From contig NZ_BDCI01000007.1 in assembly GCF_001613425.1 (NCBI RefSeq), positions 310,001-374,000 of the forward strand: 64,000 nt of DNA, given 5' to 3'. The notes under the pieces are model-generated. The model searched no databases. It saw nothing but the letters and a program-made list of their open reading frames with translations, and was not told where the DNA came from. The translations under genes were made by a program, and so were the position numbers. This stretch comes from Nocardia vulneris (GTDB lineage: Bacteria > Actinomycetota > Actinomycetes > Mycobacteriales > Mycobacteriaceae). This document shows, in pieces, positions 42,665 to 51,063 of the stretch (positions within the stretch are counted from its first letter, which is position 1; each line of letters starts with the position of its first letter).

Positions 42665-44683
42665 CTACCAGATGCGGACGCGGGCCTCGGGGGCTAGGTA
42701 GAGGGCGTCGTCGGGGGTGACGTCGAAGGCTTCGTGGAAGCTGTCGATGTTGCGGACCACCGCGTTGCAGCGGAATTCGGGCGGGGAGTGCGGGTCGATG
42801 GTGAGGCGGCGGATGGCTTCTTCGGTGCGGGCCTTGGTGCGCCACACCTGGGCCCACCCGTAGAAGACGCGCTGCAGGCCGGTGAGGCCGTCGAGCACCG
42901 GAGCCTCGGCGCCGTCGAGGGAGATCTTGTAGGCCTGCAGGGCGATGGACAGGCCGCCGAGATCGCCGATGTTCTCACCGATGGTGAATTCGCCGTTCAC
43001 GGTGTGTTCGTCGGACAGGTCCTTGGGCGAGAGCACGCTGTACTGGTCGATCAAAGCCTTTGTCCGCTTACCGAATTCGGCACGGTCGTCATCGGTCCAC
43101 CAGTCGACCATGTTGCCGTCGCCGTCGTACTTGGCGCCCTGATCGTCGAAACCGTGCCCGATCTCGTGGCCGATCACCGCGCCGATACCGCCGTAGTTGG
43201 CGGCGTCGTCGGCGTTCATGTCGAAGAACGGCGGCTGCAGGATCGCCGCGGGGAAGACGATCTCGTTCATGCCCGGGTTGTAGTAGGCGTTCACGGTCTG
43301 CGGCGTCATGAACCATTCGTCGCGGTCGACCGGGCCGCCGAGCTTGTTCAGGTCGCGGTCGTGATCGGCGGCGTAGCCGCTGCGGTAGTTGCCGACCAGG
43401 TCGGCGGGATCGATCCGCACATCGGAGTAATCGCGCCACTTGTCCGGGTAACCGATCTTCGGGGTGAACTTCTCCAGTTTGGCCAGCGCGGCCGCCCTGG
43501 TGTCGGCGCCCATCCAGTCCAGCTGGGTGATGTTGCGCCGGTAGGCCTCCTGCAGGTTGGCGACCAATTCCACCATCCTGGCCTTGGCCTCGGGCGGAAA
43601 GTGCTCGGCCACATACAGTTTGCCGACGGCCTCGCCGAGCAGGTCCTGCACCAGCGAGACACCGCGCTTCCACCGCTCACGGATCTCCTCGGCGCCGGTG
43701 AGCGTGCGCCCGTAGAACGCGAAGTTCTCCGCGACCAGGTCGTCGGTGAGATACGGTGCGCGCGAACGCAGCAGCCGCCACGCCGCCCAGGCCTGCCAAT
43801 CGGCGAGCGACTCCGCCGCCCACACCTGCGCGAAGGTGTCCAGGTAACCCGGTTGCCGGACAACGACTTCGGCGAACACCTCGGGTCCCGACGCGGTCAC
43901 GTGCTCCGCCAGTGCGGAAGTCCATGCCGCCCAATCGAACTCGGGGTGATCGGCGACGAGCGCGGCGAAGGTGGTCAAGTTGTAGCTGCGCTCGGCGTCC
44001 CGGCGGCGCACCACGTCCCAGTGCCCGGCGGCGAGCTTGCGTTCGAGTTCGAACACCCGCTGCCCCACGGTGTCCAGATCCTGCGGCAGCAGTTCGGCGA
44101 TCCGGGGATCGCCCGCGGCGAGGGCGAACATGCGGCCGATGTGCGCGATGTAGGCCGTGCGGATCTCGGCGTGTTCGTCCTGGCGGTAGTACGACTCGTC
44201 GGGCAGACCGAGGCCGGACTGGGTGACCTGCACCAGGTAGCGGGCGGAGTTCTTGTCGTCGGTATCCACGTAGAAACCGACGGCGCCACCGACACCGGTG
44301 CGCTGCAACCGGCCGAGCAGGGCCGCGAACGCGCTACGGTCGGCGACCTCGTGGATGGCGGCGAGTTCGGCGGAGATCGGGACGAGCCCCGCGGCGGCGA
44401 CCGTCTCGGTATCCATGAAACTGGTGAACAGATCGCCGATCTTGCGTGCGTCCGTGCCCGGCGCGGCGGCCTCGGCGGAGGCCCGCTCGATGATCGCCTG
44501 CACGTCACGCTCGGCCTGGTCGTACAGGGTGCGGAAGGCACCGTCCACCGCGCGGTCGGCGGGGATCTCGTAGTCGTCCAGCCATTTGCCGTTGACATGC
44601 GCGAACAGGTCGTCCTGCACCCGTACGCCCTGGTCGAGATAGGACAGATCAATACCGGAAGGACTGGTCAGCTCGGAAGTCAC
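42665..44683 (-). CDS. M13 family zinc metallopeptidase (neprilysin-like, PepO/Zmp1)
   Basis: A 672-residue M13 peptidase. The zinc site is 'IGHEIGHGFDDQG' (HExxH near residue 505) with the third ligand Glu in 'GENIGDLGGLSIAL'. 'TVNAYYNPGMNEIVFPAAIL' holds the substrate-binding NAYY motif, and the C-terminus 'YLAPEARVRIW' is the typical end. No signal peptide is present, as in M. tuberculosis Zmp1, which nevertheless acts outside. The GTG at 44683 begins the conserved 'TSELTSPSGIDLSYLDQ'; GTG 44701 is also possible. It cleaves small peptides. Confidence 0.9.
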   Translation of the reverse strand: MTSELTSPSGIDLSYLDQGVRVQDDLFAHVNGKWLDDYEIPADRAVDGAFRTLYDQAERDVQAIIERASAEAAAPGTDARKIGDLFTSFMDTETVAAAGLVPISAELAAIHEVADRSAFAALLGRLQRTGVGGAVGFYVDTDDKNSARYLVQVTQSGLGLPDESYYRQDEHAEIRTAYIAHIGRMFALAAGDPRIAELLPQDLDTVGQRVFELERKLAAGHWDVVRRRDAERSYNLTTFAALVADHPEFDWAAWTSALAEHVTASGPEVFAEVVVRQPGYLDTFAQVWAAESLADWQAWAAWRLLRSRAPYLTDDLVAENFAFYGRTLTGAEEIRERWKRGVSLVQDLLGEAVGKLYVAEHFPPEAKARMVELVANLQEAYRRNITQLDWMGADTRAAALAKLEKFTPKIGYPDKWRDYSDVRIDPADLVGNYRSGYAADHDRDLNKLGGPVDRDEWFMTPQTVNAYYNPGMNEIVFPAAILQPPFFDMNADDAANYGGIGAVIGHEIGHGFDDQGAKYDGDGNMVDWWTDDDRAEFGKRTKALIDQYSVLSPKDLSDEHTVNGEFTIGENIGDLGGLSIALQAYKISLDGAEAPVLDGLTGLQRVFYGWAQVWRTKARTEEAIRRLTIDPHSPPEFRCNAVVRNIDSFHEAFDVTPDDALYLAPEARVRIW

Positions 44684-44769
44684 GCTATCCAGTATGCCCA
44701 CGGACGGGCGGTGCGCAGGTGGGAGTCGGCCCCCCGGCCACGGCGGGCCGGGGTGCGGGGTGGCTGCGG

Positions 44770-45150
44770 TCAGACGGTCTGCGCGACGCGATCGAACTCA
44801 CCGTCGTGCGCCCCGAGCAGGAAGGCATCCCACTCGGCGGGGGTGTAGTGCAGGACGGTGTCGCCGTGGCGCAACGTGGTGTGTCCCTCGGCGGTGGTGA
44901 CGGCGATCAGGGTGCCATCGATGCGCCGACCGGCCCGCAGGCTGTCCAGGAACGCGGTCCATTCGGGTGCGGTGACGGTGATGACGGGCTCGTCGGCGGG
45001 GTGGTTGGCCGGATCGCGACGGTATTTGCTGTCCCGGACGAGCACCGCAGCACCATCGAAACGGACCTCGACACATTGGTTGCCGTTGTTGGACCGTGTC
45101 GAGGTGAACCAGCCGGTGGGAACTGACCGGTGGGTAGGAGTGGTGGCCAT
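44770..45150 (-). CDS. Tandem DUF397 domain protein
   Basis: A 126-residue protein with two DUF397-type modules. The first is canonical ('STRSNNGNQCVEVRF', then 'VLVRDSKYR' and 'ITVTAPEWTAFLDSLRAGR'), and the second is a diverged copy ('GHTTLRHGDTVLHYTPAEWD', 'AFLLGAHDGEFD'). DUF397 proteins are small partners of XRE/DUF5753 regulators in actinobacteria and affect differentiation in Streptomyces (WhiJ-type loci). The ATG at 45150 lies 10 bases after the XRE gene, and a TAAAAT hexamer 7 bases before it starts in the XRE stop codon, suggesting a separate leaderless message. Confidence 0.85.
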   Translation of the reverse strand: MATTPTHRSVPTGWFTSTRSNNGNQCVEVRFDGAAVLVRDSKYRRDPANHPADEPVITVTAPEWTAFLDSLRAGRRIDGTLIAVTTAEGHTTLRHGDTVLHYTPAEWDAFLLGAHDGEFDRVAQTV

Positions 45151-45157
45151 GGGCCGG

Positions 45158-45163
45158 ATTTTA
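45158..45163 (-). promoter_or_regulatory. Putative -10 hexamer of a leaderless promoter for the DUF397 gene
   Basis: TAAAAT on the minus strand, whose first three bases are the XRE stop codon, lies 7 bases before the ATG at 45150. No ribosome binding site is present. Confidence 0.5.
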
Positions 45164-46012
45164 CACGCCGGCATAGGCTCTGATCAGGGTCGATGACTCG
45201 TCACGGGCCAGCGATTGTTCTTGTGCGCGAACGTAAGCGAAGCTGAGATCGCGCACCAGATCCGGGTCGTCGACCGCCCCGCCGAACACCGCGCTCTCGG
45301 CCCAGCCGAAGGTGGGCAGCTGCTCGCCCGCGAAGTCGACCAGATGGAAACTGGACCCGCCGAGCACCGCACCCGCGGTGGCGGCGAACGGGATCACCCG
45401 CACCTCGACCGTGTCGAGCTCGTCGATCAGCTCGGCCAGATGGGTCAGCTGCCCGCGCAACACCTCGGGCCCGCCGGTCTGCTGCAACAGGGTGCCCTCG
45501 CCGATCACGGCGGTGAGTTGCACCGGTTCGACGCCGCGCAGCCGTTCCTGTCGGCGCATCCGGATCGAGACCAGCTGCTCCACCTGCACCGGGCGGATCA
45601 TCACGTCGGCGCTGATCAGGGCGCGCGCGTAGTCCTCGGTCTGCAGCAGGCCAGGCACCACCAGGCTGTCGTAGCTGCGGATGCTCTGCGCGCCGAATTC
45701 CATGCCGTACAGCCGCTGTAGTTCGGGGCCGATCAGCGCGGACGACCTGGCCCACCACCCGCGCTGCTTGCTCGCGTCGAGCAGGGCGAGCAGCTCGGCC
45801 CGCTCCTCGGCTTCGACCTCGAGCAGTTCGAGCACCGGACCGATGGTGTTGGTGGTCAGTACCCGCCTGCCCTTTTCCACATGCGACCAATTCGCCGGGG
45901 TGAAGCCGACCCGTTTGGCGAAACCCGCCGAGTCGAACCCGCGTAGTTCGCGCAGCTCCCGCAGTCGCAACACCAGTTCCCAGCGGGCAACGGTTGGCGA
46001 GACGGGTGCCAT
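45161..46012 (-). CDS. XRE family regulator with DUF5753 domain
   Basis: A 283-residue regulator. The N-terminal XRE helix-turn-helix covers about residues 13-70 ('LRELRELRGFDSAGFAKRVG', 'ANWSHVEKGRRVLT'). The rest is a DUF5753 domain ('WWARSSALIGPELQRLYGME', 'LVVPGLLQTEDYARAL', 'EVRVIPFAATAGAVLGGSSF'), which may sense a ligand. It pairs with the DUF397 gene downstream, a combination scattered in many copies across actinobacterial genomes. A 7-bp inverted repeat at 46052-46066 in the divergent promoter region is a likely operator. Start ATG 46012 begins just before the helix-turn-helix. Confidence 0.88.
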   Translation of the reverse strand: MAPVSPTVARWELVLRLRELRELRGFDSAGFAKRVGFTPANWSHVEKGRRVLTTNTIGPVLELLEVEAEERAELLALLDASKQRGWWARSSALIGPELQRLYGMEFGAQSIRSYDSLVVPGLLQTEDYARALISADVMIRPVQVEQLVSIRMRRQERLRGVEPVQLTAVIGEGTLLQQTGGPEVLRGQLTHLAELIDELDTVEVRVIPFAATAGAVLGGSSFHLVDFAGEQLPTFGWAESAVFGGAVDDPDLVRDLSFAYVRAQEQSLARDESSTLIRAYAGV

Positions 46013-46051
46013 GACAGGCGATCGTACGCGCGGGCACTGCACCGGCGTGTG

Positions 46052-46066
46052 ACTATTGTCAATAGT
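46052..46066. promoter_or_regulatory. Inverted repeat, candidate operator of the XRE regulator
   Basis: ACTATTG-T-CAATAGT: 7 perfect pairs around one base, in the 135-base spacer between the divergent XRE gene and the gene at 46148. Its AT content contrasts with the GC-rich flanks. Confidence 0.6.
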
Positions 46067-46147
46067 GACGCACCGCACTATGGTCGGGTCTCAGCGGTCG
46101 ATTCACTCCCACTTCACACGATCCACCCGCATCGAGGCAGGTTCGTC

Positions 46148-46642
46148 ATGAGTTTGTCCCGCACCGAATCCGACGGTCATCCGGGCGTCCCGGACTACAC
46201 CGCGATTCAGGACGCGCTCGCCCGCTGCCGCAGCTACCGCAAGGACCACGGCCTCTACGGCATCGTCGACCCGGCGCTGGGCCGCATCATGCTCGAGGTC
46301 GGCGCGGTCGGCGCGGTGGTCATGCCCGCCGCACTCGGTCAGCGGGTACGGACGCGACTCACCGAAACGTCGGCCGAGTCGCGGCCGGGGCCGATCATCG
46401 CGCATCCGCGCTCGTCGCGCTGGACCTTCCTGACCGGCCCGACCGACAACTCCTACCTCGACACCACGCTGTTCGCCGACCTGTTCCGGGTCTGCGCGTC
46501 CGTCGCGCTGCCGGGCAGCCACGTCGTGCTGCCCTCGCCCACCGACGAACACACCGGCTACCGCAACTGGATCGCGCCGCCCGAGCGCGACTTTCGCCGC
46601 GAGATGAGCGAGGTGCTGGCCGCTACCCGGGCGTGCGCCTAG
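46148..46642 (+). CDS. Conserved actinobacterial protein divergent from an XRE/DUF397 pair
   Basis: A 164-residue soluble protein of unknown function. The sequence 'RCRSYRKDHGLYGIVDPALG', 'VGAVVMPAALGQRVRTRL', 'WTFLTGPTDNSYLDTTLFAD' and 'LPGSHVVLPSPTDEHTGYRN' recalls small Nocardia proteins sometimes annotated as bifunctional primase-polymerase fragments, but no catalytic motif can be seen, so I do not assign that. It is divergent from the XRE regulator across a candidate operator, which suggests it is the regulated target. The ATG at 46148 has a modest GAGGCAGG site. Its end overlaps the convergent DUF4190 gene by 4 bases. Confidence 0.65.
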   Translation: MSLSRTESDGHPGVPDYTAIQDALARCRSYRKDHGLYGIVDPALGRIMLEVGAVGAVVMPAALGQRVRTRLTETSAESRPGPIIAHPRSSRWTFLTGPTDNSYLDTTLFADLFRVCASVALPGSHVVLPSPTDEHTGYRNWIAPPERDFRREMSEVLAATRACA

Positions 46643-47124
46643 CGCGGTGTGGGTGCGGGCGGCGGGGTCAGCGTGATGCTGAACCGGTCCTCGAGATTCT
46701 GGTTCCAGTCCCGCTCACACTGGTCGAGCTTGGCCTGGTCGTTGCCCGCCTTGCTGACGCAGTCGATGAAGTCCTTGCCGCCGGAGTCGACGAAGAAGCT
46801 GTAGCCGACGACGGCGAGCACGCCCGCGATGATCATGCCGAAGATGCCGAGCACCAGGCCGCTGATGGCCATGCCCGTACCGCCCGCGCGGCCCGAGCGG
46901 GCCTTGACCGCCGCGATGATGCCGAAGATGAGCGCGAAGACACCGAACAGGAAGCCGCCGACCACGGTCCAGCAGGTGAGCAGCGCGAGGATGCCGAGGA
47001 CCAGCGCGGTGATCGCGAGTCCCTTGCCCTTCGGCGATTCCTGCCAGTACTGCCCGGGTTGCTGCCCCGGCGGCGGGTATCCGGGAGGTGGGGGATATTG
47101 GCCTGGAGGCGGGTATTGCGACAT
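46639..47124 (-). CDS. DUF4190-like membrane protein with Pro/Gly-rich N-terminus
   Basis: A 161-residue protein. The first 30 residues are a low-complexity 'PPPGQYPPP' type sequence, followed by two transmembrane helices in a DUF4190 arrangement ('LAITALVLGILALLTCW', 'GTGMAISGLVLGIFGMIIAG') and an outer tail of about 55 residues with two cysteines ('DFIDCVSKAGNDQAKLDQCE'). Such proteins are frequent in actinobacteria and have no known role; the tail may carry the function. GAGAGGAAATCC before the ATG supports the start. Confidence 0.75.
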   Translation of the reverse strand: MSQYPPPGQYPPPPGYPPPGQQPGQYWQESPKGKGLAITALVLGILALLTCWTVVGGFLFGVFALIFGIIAAVKARSGRAGGTGMAISGLVLGIFGMIIAGVLAVVGYSFFVDSGGKDFIDCVSKAGNDQAKLDQCERDWNQNLEDRFSITLTPPPAPTPR

Positions 47125-47259
47125 GGATTTCCTCTCCGGGGTGCGCAGGGATCGCCTACTGATCGCCCACGCTACGGGCGGATGTTAATAAAGTCGGGCA
47201 TATCGACCACAGCTGGACAGATGTCGACCCGCGCACCGCGCAAGCCCGGAGCACCGCGC

Positions 47260-48033
47260 CTACTGCGCCCCCAACCGGGCGTGCATCTCCCACACCAGAA
47301 TCTCCGATGGCCGCCGGGCGCGCACGCGCTGACCACCGGTCCGGGTCAGCCGGACCGCGTCGCCCTCGTCCAGGGTGCCGACGCCCTCCATATCCACCTC
47401 GCCACGCGCGACGAACACGTGCAGATACGGCGCGTCGGGCAGGTCGATCGTCTGCTCGGCGTCGCCGGACATCCGCGCCACGTGCAACGCCGCATGACTG
47501 CTGTTGATGGCGATCGCGGTGCGGTCCCGGTAGCGCGGCAGGCCCGCCGCCACCGTCACCAGGCCGCCGCCGACCAGCGCGTCATCGATCTCGAGCTGCT
47601 GATACCCCGGGGTCAAGCCGGGTTCGTCCGGTACCACCCACATCTGGACGAAATGCACCGGCTCGTCGTGTTCGGCGCCGTCGAGCCGCCACGAGTCGTT
47701 CTTCTCCGAGTGCAGGATGCCGGTGCCCGCGCTCATCCGCTGGGCGAGACCGGGGTAGATGACACCGCTGTGCCCGAGCGAATCCTGGTGCACCAGACTG
47801 CCGCCGAGCACCCACGTGACGATCTCCATGTCCCGATGCGGGTGGGTGTCGAAGCCCTGCCCGGGCGAGACCACGTCTTCGTTGTTGACGAGCAGCAGGC
47901 CGTGATGGGTGTTGTCGGGATCGTAGTGCTCCCCGAACGAGAAGGAGTGCTTCGAATCCAACCAGGAAACCCGCGTCTTCATGCGGTCGCCTGCTCGATG
48001 GACGTCGATGTGTGGTGTCGTGAGTGTGGACAT
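47260..48033 (-). CDS. Pirin family protein (bicupin)
   Basis: A 257-residue double cupin. The metal-binding motif 'GFDTHPHRDMEIVTWVLGG' (His, His) with 'GTGILHSEKNDS' (His and Glu nearby) is in the N-terminal cupin, followed by the DUF4437-like C-terminal cupin. Some pirins have quercetin dioxygenase activity, like E. coli YhhW. The strong site GAGAGGAGG precedes two adjacent ATG codons; the second (48033) has the better spacing of 6 bases. The gene is alone. The real substrate is unknown. Confidence 0.85.
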   Translation of the reverse strand: MSTLTTPHIDVHRAGDRMKTRVSWLDSKHSFSFGEHYDPDNTHHGLLLVNNEDVVSPGQGFDTHPHRDMEIVTWVLGGSLVHQDSLGHSGVIYPGLAQRMSAGTGILHSEKNDSWRLDGAEHDEPVHFVQMWVVPDEPGLTPGYQQLEIDDALVGGGLVTVAAGLPRYRDRTAIAINSSHAALHVARMSGDAEQTIDLPDAPYLHVFVARGEVDMEGVGTLDEGDAVRLTRTGGQRVRARRPSEILVWEMHARLGAQ

Positions 48034-48281
48034 CATGGTCCTCCTCTCGGGCCCGTGCACCGATCACCTTTCAGGGTAGGAGCACTTCCGTGGCGGTACT
48101 CCACATTCCTAGTAAATTGTCCTGCACTCGGCATTTTACGCGAGCGACCAGCGGGTGAACGCCAGGCGAGCAGAACCGACCGGTCCGCGCGAGCGGTGCC
48201 CGGCCCACCCACCGCGGCCCGCCGTTTCCGGGCCGGATTCGTAACATGATGTGCCGCAACGAAACCGGAGGTGACGGCGAG

Positions 48282-48797
48282 ATGCGACCCGAGACGCTCG
48301 CGAGCCTCGAGCACCGGCTGCGCGCGCAGGCCCGGCGCGACGGCATCGCACATTTCGTCGTCGGGGTCGCGGTGTTCCGCGACGGCAAACTCCTGGTGGT
48401 GCGCCGGGTGCCCGACGACTACCACGGCGGCATGTACGAACTGCCCGGCGGCGGTGTGGAATCCGGCGAGACCTTCGCCGAGTGCGTGCACCGGGAACTG
48501 TTCGAGGAGACCGGGCTGCGGGCCCGGGTGATCACCGACTACCTCGGCGGATTCGACTACGCGACCAGAACGAAGTCCAAGGTGCGCAAGTACAGCTTCG
48601 TGGTCACCGCCGAGCCGGGGGAGGTGGCGCTGGCACCCGGCGAGCACGACGCCTTCGCCTGGATCGACGCCGAGGTGCTCGCGCGACTGCCGATGGCGCC
48701 CGACATGCGGGCCGCGGTGAGCGCTCTGGTCAGCGACCAGGCCCGCGCCGACCAGGCCCTTCGCGCTGATTCGGCGCGGCAGGGCCCGACCAACTAA
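48282..48797 (+). CDS. Nudix hydrolase
   Basis: A 171-residue Nudix enzyme. The Nudix box is complete: it runs from 'GGGVESGETFAECVHRELF' into 'EETGL' at about residues 55-77, with all catalytic glutamates. It would hydrolyse a nucleoside-diphosphate-linked compound, but substrate determinants are not recognisable. GGAGGTG lies 8 bases before ATG 48282, so the longer frame is rejected. The last 20 residues are Ala/Arg/Asp-rich. The next gene starts 9 bases downstream. Confidence 0.85.
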   Translation: MRPETLASLEHRLRAQARRDGIAHFVVGVAVFRDGKLLVVRRVPDDYHGGMYELPGGGVESGETFAECVHRELFEETGLRARVITDYLGGFDYATRTKSKVRKYSFVVTAEPGEVALAPGEHDAFAWIDAEVLARLPMAPDMRAAVSALVSDQARADQALRADSARQGPTN

Positions 48798-48800
48798 CCT
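48795..48800 (+). promoter_or_regulatory. Putative -10 hexamer of a leaderless promoter for the MFS gene
   Basis: TAACCT begins within the stop codon of the Nudix gene and lies 6 bases before GTG 48807. No ribosome binding site is present. Confidence 0.5.
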
Positions 48801-48806
48801 CGCGGC

Positions 48807-50168
48807 GTGCCCACTGGTCGCTCCGAGAGCTCCACACCCGCGCCCGAGCGGCCGCTCCCGCTGCGGGTCGCACTGCGCGAGAGCCCGGGCGTGCTGCGGC
48901 TCGCGGTGGTGCGCTTCGCCGGGCAGTTCGGCGAGGGCATGTTCCAGGCGGCGCTGTCCGGCGCGATCCTGTTCAATCCCGAACGCCAGACCGACCCGTT
49001 GGCCATCGCGGCCGGTTTCACGGTGCTGCTGCTGCCGTATTCACTCATCGGACCGTACGCGGGCGCACTGCTGGATCGCTGGGATCGGCGGGCGGTACTG
49101 CTGGTCGCGAACGTACTGCGCGCGGTGTTGATCGGGGTGGTGTGCGCGGGCCTGCTCGCCGGCATCGGGGAGACGCCGCTGCTGTTGCTGGCCCTGGCCG
49201 TGGTGGGCATCAGCCGGTTCGTGCAGTCGGGCGTGTCGGCGGCGTTGCCGCGGGTGCTCGCGCAGGAATGGCTGGTGCCGATGAATTCGGTGCTCGCCAC
49301 GGTGGCATCGGGGTGTGCGGCGCTCGGCGCGGCCACCTCGGTCGCGGTGATCGGACTGATCGGGGCGGGCGATTTCGGGTCGGCGGTCGCGGTGGCGATC
49401 AGCGGGATCGGATCGGTGCTCAGCGCGCTGCTGGCGGCCGGGTTCGCGCCGCGGGTGCTCGGACCGGAACCCAGCGTCGCGGCGAAGCACGACAGTGCCG
49501 TGCACGCCATCCTCACCGGTTTACGCACGGGCGCCTCGGCGGTGTGGGAGTCGAAGCAGGTCACGACGGCGATGCTGGGCATCGGCACGCATCGGATCGT
49601 GTTCGGCACCAACACCTTGATCATGGTGCTGGTGCTGCGGCAGACACCCGCCGCGGGCTCGGGTCTGAGCAACGGACTGCTCGGCTTCGGCGTGGCCATC
49701 GCCGCGACGGCCGCGGGCATGCTGGCCGCCGCGGTGGTCGCGCCGCTGCTGATTCCGCGGCTCGGGCGGCCGCGCACGGTCGTGCTGGGGCTGGTCTGCG
49801 CGACCGTGGTGCAGCTGACACTGGTCACGCCGATCGCCATCGCCGAGGCCGGGACGGCGGCCCAGCATGCGCATCGACTGCTGCTGGTCGGTGCGTTCCT
49901 GTTCGGCCTGGCCGGGCAGACGATCAAACTGACCGGCGACGCGACCATGCAGATCGACATCGACGATGCGCGGCGCGGTCAGGTCTTCGCGTTGCAGGAC
50001 ACCGTATTCAATATCGCGTTCATTGTCGCGATCGCCGCTGCGGCCGCGGTTATTCCGGATGACGGACGCTCCCTGCCGGTGATTGTCGCCGGCGCCGGAA
50101 TCTATTGCGCGGGCATTGTCGCGATCTTGATGAATACCCGGCGACGGACCGAGCCGACGCTCGGCTGA
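48807..50168 (+). CDS. MFS transporter, 12 helices
   Basis: A 453-residue major facilitator. About twelve helices are visible. Motif A-like sequence lies after helix 2 ('GALLDRWDRRAVLLVANVLR'). The group resembles MFS_3 exporters such as enterobactin EntS-type proteins. The GTG at 48807 starts just after a -10 like hexamer, so it is probably leaderless, and has its own promoter in the end of the Nudix gene. Substrate unknown. The C-terminal tail is short. Confidence 0.78.
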   Translation: MPTGRSESSTPAPERPLPLRVALRESPGVLRLAVVRFAGQFGEGMFQAALSGAILFNPERQTDPLAIAAGFTVLLLPYSLIGPYAGALLDRWDRRAVLLVANVLRAVLIGVVCAGLLAGIGETPLLLLALAVVGISRFVQSGVSAALPRVLAQEWLVPMNSVLATVASGCAALGAATSVAVIGLIGAGDFGSAVAVAISGIGSVLSALLAAGFAPRVLGPEPSVAAKHDSAVHAILTGLRTGASAVWESKQVTTAMLGIGTHRIVFGTNTLIMVLVLRQTPAAGSGLSNGLLGFGVAIAATAAGMLAAAVVAPLLIPRLGRPRTVVLGLVCATVVQLTLVTPIAIAEAGTAAQHAHRLLLVGAFLFGLAGQTIKLTGDATMQIDIDDARRGQVFALQDTVFNIAFIVAIAAAAAVIPDDGRSLPVIVAGAGIYCAGIVAILMNTRRRTEPTLG

Positions 50169-50213
50169 CCCGCTACGCAGGAATTATTGAAACAGCGCGG
50201 AATTCATGACGTT

Positions 50214-50792
50214 TCAGGCAATGGTGGGTGCTCGGCCGGGATCACCTCCGGTGCGATTCGTCGACTGGGTCAGATAGTCGGGCAGGTCCGTGTGGTCGTT
50301 ATGCGGCAGGTTGTCTGCGGCGGTACCCGGCGGTTTCACCTCGGTGTGGATGGCGGGCGGATGAAAGGTGGCCGGGCGCATGGTCTCGAAGGGCGGCTCC
50401 ACGGCACAGGGGACGACGGCCGAATCCTGCTGGGCGACCGCCGAGTCCGCTGCCTGCGGCCCCTCGCTCCCGAACCCGTCGGTGCGGTGGATCCAGTTGA
50501 GCGGCTCGTCGACCGCGTCGGCCGTGGTGCCGGTGACGTGGTGGTTCCAGGTGCCCAGACCGGTGGGGTCGGTATAGAAGTGGTCGAGCACGCCGTCGTC
50601 GTCCAGGTCCAGGGCCGCTACATCGGCGATACCGAGACCCGCGCTGTCCCACATGGCATCGTCGGTCAGCCCGTCGCCGTCGAAGTCGAGCCGTAGGGCG
50701 TCACCGGGACTCGCCAGTGACAGATCTGCCGCACCGGTCCAGACGTGCGGCGGGCCGACGCCGGTACCGAAGACGTACTCGATCTCGTCCAT
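50214..50792 (-). CDS. Acidic protein with EF-hand-like calcium loops (DUF6802-like)
   Basis: A 192-residue cytoplasmic or secreted-by-other-means acidic protein without a signal peptide. It has two loops of the DxDxDG type ('LDFDGDGLTDDAMWD' and 'LDLDDDGVLDHFYTD'), each followed by an aromatic residue, as in calcium-binding repeats. The second half is Pro/Thr/Asn-rich and looks disordered. I think it belongs to the DUF6802 family seen in mycolata, but cannot confirm. ATG 50792 is chosen; ATG 50819 is also in frame. It is divergent from a secreted DUF4185 protein about 270 bases away. Confidence 0.65.
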   Translation of the reverse strand: MDEIEYVFGTGVGPPHVWTGAADLSLASPGDALRLDFDGDGLTDDAMWDSAGLGIADVAALDLDDDGVLDHFYTDPTGLGTWNHHVTGTTADAVDEPLNWIHRTDGFGSEGPQAADSAVAQQDSAVVPCAVEPPFETMRPATFHPPAIHTEVKPPGTAADNLPHNDHTDLPDYLTQSTNRTGGDPGRAPTIA

Positions 50793-51063
50793 ATTTGGTT
50801 GGACGCACCCGATCGGCAATCGGTTCCGCTATTTCGCCACAAATAATTTCGATCGCGAGGTCCGGCATTGCGGCGGGCCGGTCCGGTACGTTGATTTCGC
50901 TTCGCCCCGATTCGGCAGTGCGTCAACGAGTTCGAGAGGGAGTCAACGCGACATGGCTTTTCCGGCGATGATCTTCGCTGCGGTGCAGCACCTACTATTC
51001 GGTGGGTGGGGCACCATGTTGTACCCGCTCACCGAGATCTCCGACTAGCTCGCGCCCGACGCG

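Noticed and set aside
42665..46642. Defence island or mobile element around VapBC and the XRE gene
   Set aside because: No integrase, transposase, attachment repeat or composition shift is visible; the genes between are ordinary chromosomal ones.
50953..51048. 31-residue frame before the DUF4185 gene
   Set aside because: A purine-rich stretch lies too far upstream (about 11 bases) and the sequence has no features beyond one hydrophobic patch; likely chance.
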